Shown here: one piece after another, positions 1 to 6,244 of the stretch | How the letters are laid out: every line of letters begins with the position of its first letter | How positions within the stretch are numbered: position 1 is the stretch's first letter | DNA from: a virus | Reading direction: 5' to 3' (one strand) | DNA: 21,974 nt | Virus record (IMG/VR): IMGVR_UViG_3300032020_000053 | Coordinates: 1-21,974 of that record | Notes under the pieces: generated by a model | Seen by the model: the letters and a program-made list of their open reading frames with translations, nothing else | The model's database searches: none | Told to the model about the DNA's origin: nothing | Made by a program: the position numbers and the translations under genes

Positions 1-550
1 TGGCCTTTTTGTCGGCTGCCTGCTTTTTCTGCTCCGCCTCCTCCCGCGCTTTTCGGCCATCTTCGTCAGCCTTTTTCTTCGCCTCCTCATCAACTGCGAG
101 CTCGGCTTCCCGCCGAGCCCGATCTTCTTTCCAGCGAGCCTCGGACTCGGCCCGGTCCTTCTCCTCTTGGGCGGCGATCTCCGCGGCTTGGGCCTTCCGC
201 ATGGCCTCGTCCTCAAGCTCCTTCCGCCGGCGCTCGTCCGCGAGCCTTCGTTCCTCGGCCTCCCTGGCTTTTCTCCGCTCTTCCATCTGCCAGGATTCGA
301 GCGATTGACAGAGTTGGTTGACGATCGGCTCGACCTTGAGAATCTCGAGCTCCTCCGCCCTCAGCAGCGCCCGCTTCGATTCGTCCTGAGCCTGTTTCAG
401 CGGCCGGAAATAGTCTCTGATCTTTTTGATCATGCCCTTTCCGAGCGAGATCAGAAGATCGGCCTTGTCCGCGGTCGCTCGGTCCACGACGACGAGCCCG
501 CTGGCCCGGACGGCCAGCTCGTCTCCCTGTTTTGCGAGTTCGGTGTTCAT
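1..550 (-). CDS. Coiled-coil phage recombination-region protein, 3' part missing
   Basis: An open frame starts at ATG 550 and stays open to the left edge, giving the first 183 residues of a longer protein. Residues 1-90 form a mixed helical domain with the pattern seen in phage proteins beside recombination genes, including IKKIRDYFRPLKQAQDESK. From about residue 88 it becomes an almost uninterrupted charged coiled coil rich in E, K, R and A. The start overlaps the stop of the nuclease gene in a TGATG junction, so the two are probably translationally coupled. Such proteins are common beside phage exonuclease and annealing genes, but their role is not settled. I infer an accessory or scaffolding part in recombination. 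The visible part is clearly coding; the function is uncertain. Confidence 0.8.
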   Translation of the reverse strand, partial: MNTELAKQGDELAVRASGLVVVDRATADKADLLISLGKGMIKKIRDYFRPLKQAQDESKRALLRAEELEILKVEPIVNQLCQSLESWQMEERRKAREAEERRLADERRRKELEDEAMRKAQAAEIAAQEEKDRAESEARWKEDRARREAELAVDEEAKKKADEDGRKAREEAEQKKQAADKKA

Positions 551-1590
551 CAGATCACCCTTTCGATGGAGGTTGTCGTGATCTCGTAGGTCTCTTTGTA
601 CTGGGCCTTGAGCTCATCGGGGACTGGATACTTGGTCATGGTCCGCGGGTTGCTCTCGATCTGGATCCCGCCCGCGATCGCGTTCTTGCCGAAGTAGCGG
701 CCGGGCTTCTTATTGTCGCCGACGAGCTTCGCATGGACCTCCTCGAACTTCTTCTTGGCGTCCTTGAGCTCAACATAGAGCTCGAGCATAGGCGTGTCCG
801 CATCGCTGATCTCGACCCAGGACGAATCGAGCGCCTTGAGCTGGGGACAGAGGTGAGAAAAATCGCACATTCCGCATACGGATGGGTCATAGGGCATGGG
901 CTCCGGCAGCGTGCCGGCAAGGACGTGCTTGTTGACGAGCGTGGCCTTGGCCAGGTCGGCGTCCGCTAGGTCGTAGTTCGGGAGCATCGGCAGGATCCGC
1001 GGCCGTTTCCCGGGGCAGCAGAGAACGAGGAAGCCTCCCTCGGCGCCGTCCATGAAGAGGTAGAGATTCAGCTGACTGACGTACTTCCGGATCCACCAGT
1101 TGCGCGACGTCCTGACGTCATCGACGGTCTTGAGTTTGTCCCAGAAGCGCGGGTTGATCATCTTGACTTCGATCGGGTAATAGACCTTCTTGCCCATGAT
1201 CTGGGCCCCGACCTTGCCATCGATCTTTCCGGAGATCTTGTATTCCGGCCAGGTGAAGTGCTGCTGGGCCATGATGACCTCGAAGCCGGCCCGCTCGAGC
1301 TTATGCTTGATCTTGGTCTCTTCATCCGATCCTGCCTCGACGCGATAGAGGGCATCGATATCGAGCGGTTGGCGATCGCGCCAGTTGATGCGGCAATAGG
1401 TGAGGTTCCTGATGCAGGGATGTCCGATCTCGGAGGCCCAATTTGAAGCCTCGTGGTTCGTCGGGCCCCGCCGCTCGAAGAGCCCGTCAATCGCTATCTC
1501 CATCGCCGAGGCCGCGGCGGTGAGTTCGCCCAGGAGATACTCGTCGGGTTTGGCCAGGGCCGCTTGGGGGGAATGGAGTTCGGTGGCCAT
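550..1590 (-). CDS. Cas4/RecB-like PD-(D/E)XK exonuclease with Fe-S cysteines
   Basis: This 346-residue protein has the PD-(D/E)XK core. D124 lies in SGKIDGK, E141 and K143 in PIEVKM, and a following QLNLYLF helix (Q163, Y167) matches the RecB-type QxxxY motif. Cysteines C59 in GHPC and C239, C242 and C248 in a CxxCx5C C-terminal cluster match the four ligands of the 4Fe-4S cluster in Cas4 and AddB nucleases. A further 90 or so residues follow the cluster. Family knowledge suggests a DNA exonuclease that makes single-stranded ends for phage recombination. Both junctions are TGATG overlaps, with the 353-residue protein upstream and the coiled-coil protein downstream, which supports one functional unit. 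No CRISPR array or other cas gene is visible, so this is a phage recombination nuclease rather than an adaptation protein. Confidence 0.85.
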   Translation of the reverse strand: MATELHSPQAALAKPDEYLLGELTAAASAMEIAIDGLFERRGPTNHEASNWASEIGHPCIRNLTYCRINWRDRQPLDIDALYRVEAGSDEETKIKHKLERAGFEVIMAQQHFTWPEYKISGKIDGKVGAQIMGKKVYYPIEVKMINPRFWDKLKTVDDVRTSRNWWIRKYVSQLNLYLFMDGAEGGFLVLCCPGKRPRILPMLPNYDLADADLAKATLVNKHVLAGTLPEPMPYDPSVCGMCDFSHLCPQLKALDSSWVEISDADTPMLELYVELKDAKKKFEEVHAKLVGDNKKPGRYFGKNAIAGGIQIESNPRTMTKYPVPDELKAQYKETYEITTTSIERVI

Positions 1591-2651
1591 CAGAACTTCC
1601 CCTTCTTCTTGAGGTCCTCGGCCATTGCCTTGTTGAAGAGCCCTTCCTCACCGGCGACCTTGTCCTCTTCGGCGACTTCGGCGAGGACTTCCCGCTCTTC
1701 CGCACTATCGACCTGGGCGATGACCTCGGCCTTGACTTCGACTTCGCCAGTGCCCTTAGCGGCCTGCCGCATCAAGTCCTTGAGGTCCGCGTAGCCCATG
1801 TCGTGGCGATAGCCGTAGACCTCGACGGTCGTAACCTGGCCCTGCTCGGGGACACTGCCGGCCTGGGCGATCACGTTCGAGACGCCGATCGCCGGATGGT
1901 CCTTGAGGATGTTGCGCTCGACGATCGTCTGGGCGGTCCTGTCGCCGAAGCGCTGCCGCTGCGTGTGCTCCTCGAGGCAGTCGATGATGGCCTGATCCTC
2001 GTAATTGGCCCAGAGCCCGAGCGGGAGTTCGACGGGGAAGAAGACCCACGAGCCGGGCTTGTCGGGCTTCTCCTCAGCGATGCCGTAAACGGCGGCGTTG
2101 GGGTTGGCCTTGTCGTCCGTCTTCTTCCCGTCTTCCCATGTCGTCTTCTTCATCTTGGCCTGGATCGACTGGATGAAGTAGGTGTAGGGGTTGTAGTAGA
2201 GGGTCTTGTCGATGGCCGTGATGTTGCCGGCCGGCGAGTAGCCGATCCCGATCTTGCGGACGATGACGCTCTCGATGGCCCGCGTCTTGGGATTCCGCTC
2301 GACATAGGGGTTGGGCTGCTCGACGCCGTCCCGGACGACGGTCGGCGGGCTCAGGATCGAGACGGACGCCACCTTATTGAGATGGACATAGCCGGCCGAA
2401 GCGATGGCGTGTTTCCTCTCGGTCTTTTTCGTGTCCAGATTGTACTTCCCGGGCAGACCGTAGAAATGGCCGGCCTTCTCGAAGAGCTTGATCTGGGCCT
2501 TGATGGGCCGCATGATCTGGCCGTCCTTCGTGACCTTGATGTAGACATCGCCGAAGGCCGCGGTGAGGGCGACGATCTTGACGTCGCCGTTCGTGTGCTT
2601 CACGACCGCCGTGCTTGCGGCCGGAGGGGCCGCCTGTTTCACTTTTTCCAT
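1590..2651 (-). CDS. Conserved phage protein, possible ssDNA-annealing partner of the nuclease
   Basis: This 353-residue protein starts at ATG 2651 behind a strong AAAGGAG site. Its stop overlaps the nuclease start (TGATG). The core (about residues 25-290) is soluble and mixed alpha/beta, with a conserved-looking stretch near residues 130-170 (RKIGIGYSPAGNI, then an aromatic YYNPYTYF segment). The last 55 residues are acidic and probably disordered, ending in a short lysine-rich tail. An acidic C-terminus recalls single-strand-binding proteins, and a gene just before a phage exonuclease is often a RecT, Erf or Sak-type annealing protein. I see no diagnostic RecT or Erf motif, so that role rests on position alone. 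Confidence 0.65.
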   Translation of the reverse strand: MEKVKQAAPPAASTAVVKHTNGDVKIVALTAAFGDVYIKVTKDGQIMRPIKAQIKLFEKAGHFYGLPGKYNLDTKKTERKHAIASAGYVHLNKVASVSILSPPTVVRDGVEQPNPYVERNPKTRAIESVIVRKIGIGYSPAGNITAIDKTLYYNPYTYFIQSIQAKMKKTTWEDGKKTDDKANPNAAVYGIAEEKPDKPGSWVFFPVELPLGLWANYEDQAIIDCLEEHTQRQRFGDRTAQTIVERNILKDHPAIGVSNVIAQAGSVPEQGQVTTVEVYGYRHDMGYADLKDLMRQAAKGTGEVEVKAEVIAQVDSAEEREVLAEVAEEDKVAGEEGLFNKAMAEDLKKKGKF

Positions 2652-2664
2652 ATCTTTTCTCCTT

Positions 2665-3039
2665 TCAGGAATTAAAAAGCTCTATCTGCCCGGTGACGCG
2701 GGGGGCCTCGGCTCCGCCCGTCTCCGCGCTTATTTGTTTTGGCCTGCGTTTCCTTTTTTTCGCACTTCCCGAAACCGGGCGACAGAACTCGCACGAATGC
2801 TCGAATACGGATTCGTCCTTGAACTGCCGGCCGCAATCGGGGCAGAGATGGCTGAACTTCGCAGAGCGCAGGTCGGCGTATGACGGCTCCTCGTGGTTAC
2901 GGCAGATGATCGGCCCACCCGTGCGGACGCGCTCGCGGCGGAGGCGGCGCAGATCACGCTCGGCGCGGTTGCGCTCCTTCTCCTGGCGCTTGATGGCCCG
3001 GCGCTTCGCCTTTAATGCCCTTTCCTCAGCGGTAGTCAT
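2665..3039 (-). CDS. Small zinc-finger protein with a basic N-terminus
   Basis: The start at ATG 3039 is chosen because GGGAGGAAG lies just upstream; the frame is open further upstream but lacks a comparable site. The 124-residue product begins with about 40 strongly basic helical residues (AKRRAIKRQEKERNRAERD). A metal-binding region follows: C46/H49, CPDC (C66, C69), H81, and CEFC (C83, C86). The spacing suggests one or two zinc ribbons or C2H2-like fingers. A second basic patch follows. A nucleic-acid-binding role is inferred. It overlaps the last 14 bases of the small membrane-protein gene upstream, in another frame. No named family is recognised. Confidence 0.75.
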   Translation of the reverse strand: MTTAEERALKAKRRAIKRQEKERNRAERDLRRLRRERVRTGGPIICRNHEEPSYADLRSAKFSHLCPDCGRQFKDESVFEHSCEFCRPVSGSAKKRKRRPKQISAETGGAEAPRVTGQIELFNS

Positions 3040-3160
3040 CTTCTTCCTCCCACGGGAACGCTCCGATGAAAAGGGCGATGAATAGTGCGGCCGCACACAG
3101 CCAAAGGACGACGATTTCCCAGCACAGGGCGTTTTTGATGAAATGGAGGATGGCGGTCAC
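3026..3160 (-). CDS. 44-residue single-pass membrane protein
   Basis: A short frame begins at GTG 3160, sharing a GTGA overlap with the stop of the preceding gene, and ends at TGA 3026. It encodes 44 residues. Residues 13-35 are one long hydrophobic stretch (IVVLWLCAAALFIALFIG) and the tail is acidic (WEEEDDYR), as in a small inner-membrane protein. The coupled start, the fill of an otherwise empty 117-base gap, and the 14-base overlap with the next gene argue that it is real. Small membrane proteins in early phage operons can act in superinfection exclusion, lysis timing or host takeover, but nothing here chooses among these. It has no close Shine-Dalgarno of its own, so expression probably depends on coupling. 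Confidence 0.55.
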   Translation of the reverse strand: MTAILHFIKNALCWEIVVLWLCAAALFIALFIGAFPWEEEDDYR

Positions 3161-3576
3161 TTGGCCTCCAGCTTGGCGAGGGCGTTGCGGATGGCATCTA
3201 TGGCCTTGATCGCTTGGGCCGAAAGTTCTTTGGCCTCAGAATTTTTCCAATCGACTGGAATCATGGCGACCTTAAAATAAATAGTCCTCGCCGCCTCGAC
3301 CAACTCCGGCAGCGCCTCAGCCACGGCTAGGGGGTTGTCGGGGTTGATGGCGAAGCACGCATTGACGGCGACGACGATCAGGCGGGCGGTCCAAATTTGC
3401 TCAGGAGTCATTCCCCACCGATGCTCATCCTTAATGTAGTGGCCGTTGAAAACCGCTATCCTCTGTGAGTCTGGGATGCCATCAATGCAGGGTTCGGTAT
3501 TCTCTGGTCCAGAATAGATGACGATGATTCCAGTTCGTTCATCAATCAACCACGGTCCCGGTGTCGGTTTATTCAT
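3157..3576 (-). CDS. TPGPW-type phage protein of unknown function
   Basis: ATG 3576 is preferred because AAGGAGGGAAAG lies just upstream; an in-frame ATG at 3627 lacks a comparable site. The product is 139 residues and opens with MNKPTPGPW, a motif shared by many small phage proteins. It carries the later helical segment typical of them (ARLIVVAVNAC, then EALPELVEAAR). The function of that group is not known; it is neither membrane nor secreted. It overlaps the upstream gene by four bases (ATGA) and the downstream membrane-protein gene by four (GTGA), so it sits in the middle of a tightly packed early operon. Confidence 0.8.
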   Translation of the reverse strand: MNKPTPGPWLIDERTGIIVIYSGPENTEPCIDGIPDSQRIAVFNGHYIKDEHRWGMTPEQIWTARLIVVAVNACFAINPDNPLAVAEALPELVEAARTIYFKVAMIPVDWKNSEAKELSAQAIKAIDAIRNALAKLEAK

Positions 3577-3770
3577 GCTATCTTTCCCTCCTTCATTTTC
3601 TCGATGGCCTCGGTACATTCTCCGCAAATGCAGTGCTCGTCCCGCTGCTTCGTCTCCTCGACCGGCACGAATGGTCGCGAGCAGGCGTTACAGTAGAGCT
3701 CCCCCGTTTCGAACTCACATGCCGGGTCGCCGTGGAGGTCGGCGAATTCAGCGGCGGTGAGGGGTGGCAT
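3573..3770 (-). CDS. Small four-cysteine zinc-binding protein
   Basis: The product is 65 residues. CNAC at residues 27-30 and the later CICGEC (C47, C49 and C52) give paired cysteine clusters 18 residues apart, the layout of a compact zinc ribbon. The ends are short, with a charged C-terminal helix. The stop overlaps the next start in an ATGA junction, and only two bases separate it from the gene before. It is one of four cysteine-rich small proteins in this operon. A nucleic-acid or protein-interaction role is plausible. No named family is recognised. Confidence 0.75.
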   Translation of the reverse strand: MPPLTAAEFADLHGDPACEFETGELYCNACSRPFVPVEETKQRDEHCICGECTEAIEKMKEGKIA

Positions 3771-3772
3771 GG

Positions 3773-3991
3773 TCAGACCCTCGTCCCGCGAAGGCCAGGA
3801 ACGAAAATGTTCTTCGCGCCCCGATAATCAATCCAACATTCCTGGCCATCGTCCCACCTAACCAGGAATCCATTATCGGTTCTGGGGCGGTTCACGAGGA
3901 CCGTCCCTCGCTCGAACTCATGACCAGCCCGGCCACGCGAAACCACAATTCCGACCGGGAGAGTCTTGGCCTGTTTCGTGTTCATGGTCAT
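3773..3991 (-). CDS. Small beta-rich protein, SH3-like fold possible
   Basis: A 72-residue frame. Two starts compete: ATG 3991 shares an ATGA overlap with the upstream stop, while ATG 3985 sits at a better distance from the AAGGGGG site, so the protein may be 70 residues. The sequence alternates short strands (GIVVSRG, GTVLVNRP, NGFLVRWDDG, ECWIDYRG), like a small SH3 or KOW-type barrel. No catalytic residues stand out. Tight spacing on both sides makes it a real member of the operon. The function is unknown. Confidence 0.7.
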   Translation of the reverse strand: MTMNTKQAKTLPVGIVVSRGRAGHEFERGTVLVNRPRTDNGFLVRWDDGQECWIDYRGAKNIFVPGLRGTRV

Positions 3992-4221
3992 CCCCCTTTT
4001 TTATTCAGCCTAAGCTTCGCTTCAATGGTCCGGAGGCGGACTTCGTGGTCGTCGAGAGATTCAAATGCTATCCGAATGCTCCGATGCTTCTTTCGCCAAA
4101 ATAGATTCCGGCACCGCGCCGAACATGACTCTTGGCCCTTCCGGCGGGGCTGAAAGACATCCCCGCAACCACGGCAGGGCCGGCGAGTCGGCTTTGCGCA
4201 TTTTCGCGATTTGCGGGCCAT
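3988..4221 (-). CDS. Small basic zinc-binding protein
   Basis: The product is 77 residues and very basic. A CxxC pair at residues 16-19 (CRGC) and a CSARC pair at 33-37 form a likely zinc site, flanked by arginine and lysine runs. The second half is an amphipathic, charged helix. The ATG directly abuts the TAA stop of the HNH gene (TAAATG), with GAGGACC upstream, and its own stop overlaps the next gene. The cysteine spacing and charge suggest nucleic-acid binding, perhaps a partner of the upstream endonuclease. It is not assigned to a family. Confidence 0.75.
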   Translation of the reverse strand: MARKSRKCAKPTRRPCRGCGDVFQPRRKGQESCSARCRNLFWRKKHRSIRIAFESLDDHEVRLRTIEAKLRLNKKGG

Positions 4222-4842
4222 TTAGGTCCTCGCCCGAGGATAGGTGCGCATCCGCGTTGCCAACGCCTCAGCGGGGCCGCCGTCGGCCTTCTGCTGTATC
4301 TCTGCATTTACTTCCGGATGTTCAAACTCATATTCCCCACCCAAATAAGGAAAGTTGGGCAGATTTCGCTTAAGCCTTTGGTAGAGGAGGTAATCCCGAG
4401 CTTCTTCGATATCCTTGAAAAGCAGGTCGTGCTTAATCTGATTACATTCGCGGCAAGCCGCCACGAAATTGTCTTCGCCGCTGTGCCATGAGAAGGCAAA
4501 GCAGATGAAGTGATCCCACTCAATTTTGGCGTTTGATAAACTCGTTCCACAATAAACACATTGATTATTCTGAAAAGATAAAATCTGCCGCCGGGCTATG
4601 GCCCCGGGTTTTCTTCTGATCCGGTAACCTTCGCACATGCGGCGCAGGTTCAGTCGATCGCCTTCTTTTATTTCCAGGGCACGGCCACAGCATTGGAATT
4701 TCCCATCCACAACGAGGGCCGTTGAATCGCAGTCGGGGCATTTGAGACGAAACATTGCCACGCGCCCATAAAGAGCCTTGGTCATCTTCCGGCGCGTTCT
4801 TGCCGCGTTTCCGGCCCTCTCCCGGTACCGTGCGCTGGTCAC
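4222..4842 (-). CDS. HNH endonuclease with an N-terminal zinc ribbon
   Basis: This 206-residue protein starts at GTG 4842 in a GTGA overlap; an in-frame ATG at 4785 is a weaker alternative. Residues 35-52 carry CPDC and a later CC, a likely zinc ribbon. The HNH/McrA-type nuclease domain spans about 92-140. It has CVYC (C95, C98), the catalytic pair D110-H111 in IEWDHF, N125 in EDNFVAAC, and CRECN with a following lysine and histidine (C130, C133, N134). All parts of the beta-beta-alpha metal site appear present. In an early operon it could process recombination intermediates, attack host DNA or be a free-standing homing enzyme. Its tight fit between two coupled genes argues against recent homing insertion. 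Confidence 0.85.
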   Translation of the reverse strand: MTSARYRERAGNAARTRRKMTKALYGRVAMFRLKCPDCDSTALVVDGKFQCCGRALEIKEGDRLNLRRMCEGYRIRRKPGAIARRQILSFQNNQCVYCGTSLSNAKIEWDHFICFAFSWHSGEDNFVAACRECNQIKHDLLFKDIEEARDYLLYQRLKRNLPNFPYLGGEYEFEHPEVNAEIQQKADGGPAEALATRMRTYPRART

Positions 4843-5291
4843 TTTCCTTCCCCGAGCATCTTGAGACCACCTTTGACGAATTGTCGGTATTGATTGAATG
4901 ATGGCCTGCGGATTCCCTTGATGTGAGGAGCCCGTAGATTCAGAAGGTCCATTTCTTTGCCGGAGATTTCAGTAATATCCTTAGAGAAAAGAATAGACAT
5001 AATGTTTTCGAGGGCAGAGAAATAGGCATCACTTCCCGGGCTGTAGTATGGATAGCCGCGGGGAGAGATGACCTTAAGTGTAATTTTCGGATATGCCTTT
5101 TTGAACCTAAGAATTTTCCTGATCTCTTTGGACGAACAGGTTTTCTTCACCTCGTAGTAGATGTCATCTTCCGGGCAATAGAAATCCGGGGTATATGTCG
5201 TGTGTCCCAGCTTGAATCGGCAGGGCTGAGATTTCCACGTTTTGCCTCTGCTGGTCAGCAGGTCTGCAAATTGTTTTTCGCTGGGATGCAT
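4839..5291 (-). CDS. PD-(D/E)XK endonuclease, Vsr/TnsA-like
   Basis: A 150-residue protein with a compact nuclease signature at the N-terminus: E5 in HPSEKQF, D36 in YTPDFYCP, and E47-x-K49 in YYEVKK. The order E, PD, ExK and the small size match the Vsr, TnsA and phage DUF1064-like group of PD-(D/E)XK endonucleases, some of which act as Holliday-junction resolvases. The C-terminal 60 residues are helical and basic. It overlaps the upstream regulator by one base (TGATG) and the HNH gene by four. Its low GC relative to neighbours is visible by eye. Role inferred: cutting recombination or replication intermediates. Confidence 0.75.
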   Translation of the reverse strand: MHPSEKQFADLLTSRGKTWKSQPCRFKLGHTTYTPDFYCPEDDIYYEVKKTCSSKEIRKILRFKKAYPKITLKVISPRGYPYYSPGSDAYFSALENIMSILFSKDITEISGKEMDLLNLRAPHIKGIRRPSFNQYRQFVKGGLKMLGEGK

Positions 5292-5536
5292 CAGCGGCCC
5301 CCGTCGCCTTTTTCATCGGGTGGGGCGGATGGGCGGCGAGCATGATGGAAGTGGTTCCGCTTGGCGGCGCAGAGATGCTCGCGCAGGAACTTCTCGACCG
5401 CGGAGCGCGGGATGAAGATGCGGCCCCGGATCCGGTAGTGGTCGATCTCGCCCGCGGCCGCCATGACATAGAGGAGGTTCTCGGATACCGGCAGGATGGC
5501 CCGGACCTGTTTCACCGTGAGAAGTTCAGAGCTCAT
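5291..5536 (-). CDS. Excisionase-type helix-turn-helix protein
   Basis: An 81-residue protein whose first 52 residues follow the MerR/excisionase-like HTH_17 pattern (LTVKQVRAILPVSENLLYVM, then IRGRIFIPRSAVEKFL). That domain binds DNA as a small winged helix. The tail of about 28 residues is basic and histidine-rich. It is the second gene of the leftward operon, coupled to the Cro-like gene (ATGA) and to the nuclease behind it (TGATG). It may be the excisionase partnering the integrase encoded at 6804-8027, or an early regulator. The domain is clear; the exact role is inferred. Confidence 0.75.
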   Translation of the reverse strand: MSSELLTVKQVRAILPVSENLLYVMAAAGEIDHYRIRGRIFIPRSAVEKFLREHLCAAKRNHFHHARRPSAPPDEKGDGGR

Positions 5537-5727
5537 TGGAAGAAAGTTTCTACTGGGATGCCGAGAAGTTTAGAGATTCGGAGAGCATTGTCGATTCCGG
5601 GCCTTCGTTTACCGTGGATGATGCGCGAGAGCATGGCGCCGGAGATGCCGAGTTCTTTCGCCAAGGCTCCTTGTGTGACGCCCCGTTCCCGGAGTGTTTT
5701 TTCAAGCGGATGTTTCTTCCTTCTCAT
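5533..5727 (-). CDS. Cro-like HTH regulator
   Basis: A 64-residue protein that is essentially one HTH_3/Xre domain. The recognition core is VTQGALAKELGISGAMLSRI and the domain ends LLGIPVETFF. It is the first gene behind the leftward promoter and faces away from the repressor at 5895, the standard placement for Cro in a lambda-like switch. It probably binds the inverted repeat at 5741-5766 and damps its own promoter and the repressor's. The next start overlaps its stop (ATGA). Confidence 0.85.
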   Translation of the reverse strand: MRRKKHPLEKTLRERGVTQGALAKELGISGAMLSRIIHGKRRPGIDNALRISKLLGIPVETFFQ

Positions 5728-5740
5728 CTTTTGCCTCTAT

Positions 5741-5766
5741 GGTAAATATAATAAAGATTATTTACC
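5741..5766. promoter_or_regulatory. Candidate repressor/Cro operator
   Basis: GGTAAATA and TATTTACC form an inverted repeat with 8-bp arms and a 10-base centre. The repeat spans the -10 box of the leftward early promoter, so a bound dimer would block it. Related half-sites GGYAAA recur at 5779, 5804, 5813 and 5843, and as TTTGCC at 5730. This suggests a multi-site operator region between the divergent regulators. Confidence 0.6.
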
Positions 5767-5776
5767 AGATTGTCAA
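5748..5776 (-). promoter_or_regulatory. Leftward early promoter
   Basis: On the minus strand TTGACA (5776-5771) is followed after exactly 17 bases by TATTAT (5753-5748). This is a near-consensus sigma-70 promoter, about 20 bases upstream of the Cro-like start. It should drive the whole early operon to the left edge of the window. Confidence 0.8.
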
Positions 5777-5832
5777 CAGGCAAATAAATATATTTTCCTA
5801 ATTGGCAAACGTGGCAAAATCAGTGATTTATG

Positions 5833-5861
5833 TTGACACGGCGGCAAAATTCGGGGATTAT
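5833..5861 (+). promoter_or_regulatory. Rightward repressor promoter
   Basis: TTGACA (5833-5838) and GATTAT (5856-5861) are separated by 17 bases. Transcription would start near 5868, ahead of the AGGAGGAGG site and TTG start of the repressor. A GGCAAAA half-site lies inside the spacer, so repressor or Cro could act here too. The -10 box matches four of six positions. Confidence 0.6.
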
Positions 5862-5894
5862 TTATCCAGTATGGGAAAGAGAGGAGGAGGAAAA

Positions 5895-6233
5895 TTGGCG
5901 ATTGAGAACGAGAAAAAAATGGTCTTTTTGATGTTCTTAAGGGATATAATAAAAAAGCAGGGCTGGAAGCCAAGCCGCCTTGCTAGGGAAATGGGGGCCA
6001 AACCATCATGGTTGACCCGAATCCTGAAAGGCCAGCGGGGCATGAACATCTTTGATTTCTTTTGTCTTTGCGAAATTATTGGCGTTCCGCCAGAGAAATT
6101 ATTGGCTGGGTTTCCCGCCACGGTTGCGAGAAATACTGAGGCGGAAGAGGTCGCCGAAAGGATGAATCCTTATATCCCTGATGATGTTTGGAAAGCACTG
6201 CTGAAGGTCAGGGAAAAGCAAAATAAATCATAG
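5895..6233 (+). CDS. CI-like HTH repressor
   Basis: The frame is open from TTG 5802, but that start has no ribosome site and lies upstream of the likely promoter at 5833-5861. TTG 5895 is preceded by AGGAGGAGG and gives 112 residues; ATG 5871 and ATG 5919 are alternatives. An Xre-type HTH follows soon after the N-terminus (SRLAREMGAKPSWLTRILKG, then FDFFCLCEIIGVPPEKLL). There is no LexA-type peptidase domain, so induction by RecA-stimulated self-cleavage looks unlikely. Opposite orientation to the Cro-like gene and shared operator repeats point to the lysogeny repressor. The secreted-protein gene follows after 11 bases and is probably co-expressed in the lysogen. Confidence 0.8.
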   Translation: MAIENEKKMVFLMFLRDIIKKQGWKPSRLAREMGAKPSWLTRILKGQRGMNIFDFFCLCEIIGVPPEKLLAGFPATVARNTEAEEVAERMNPYIPDDVWKALLKVREKQNKS

Positions 6234-6244
6234 GGAGACATATC

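Noticed and set aside
167-969. Long rightward open frames opposite the left-end genes
   Set aside because: They mirror the GC-rich minus-strand genes, lack ribosome sites and have no recognisable domains.
550-1590. CRISPR adaptation role for the Cas4-like protein
   Set aside because: No repeat-spacer array and no other cas gene is visible; phage recombination context explains it better.
1803-2675. A 290-codon plus-strand frame
   Set aside because: It is antisense to the 353-residue protein gene, which has a strong ribosome site and coupled neighbours; its composition is typical of antisense shadow.
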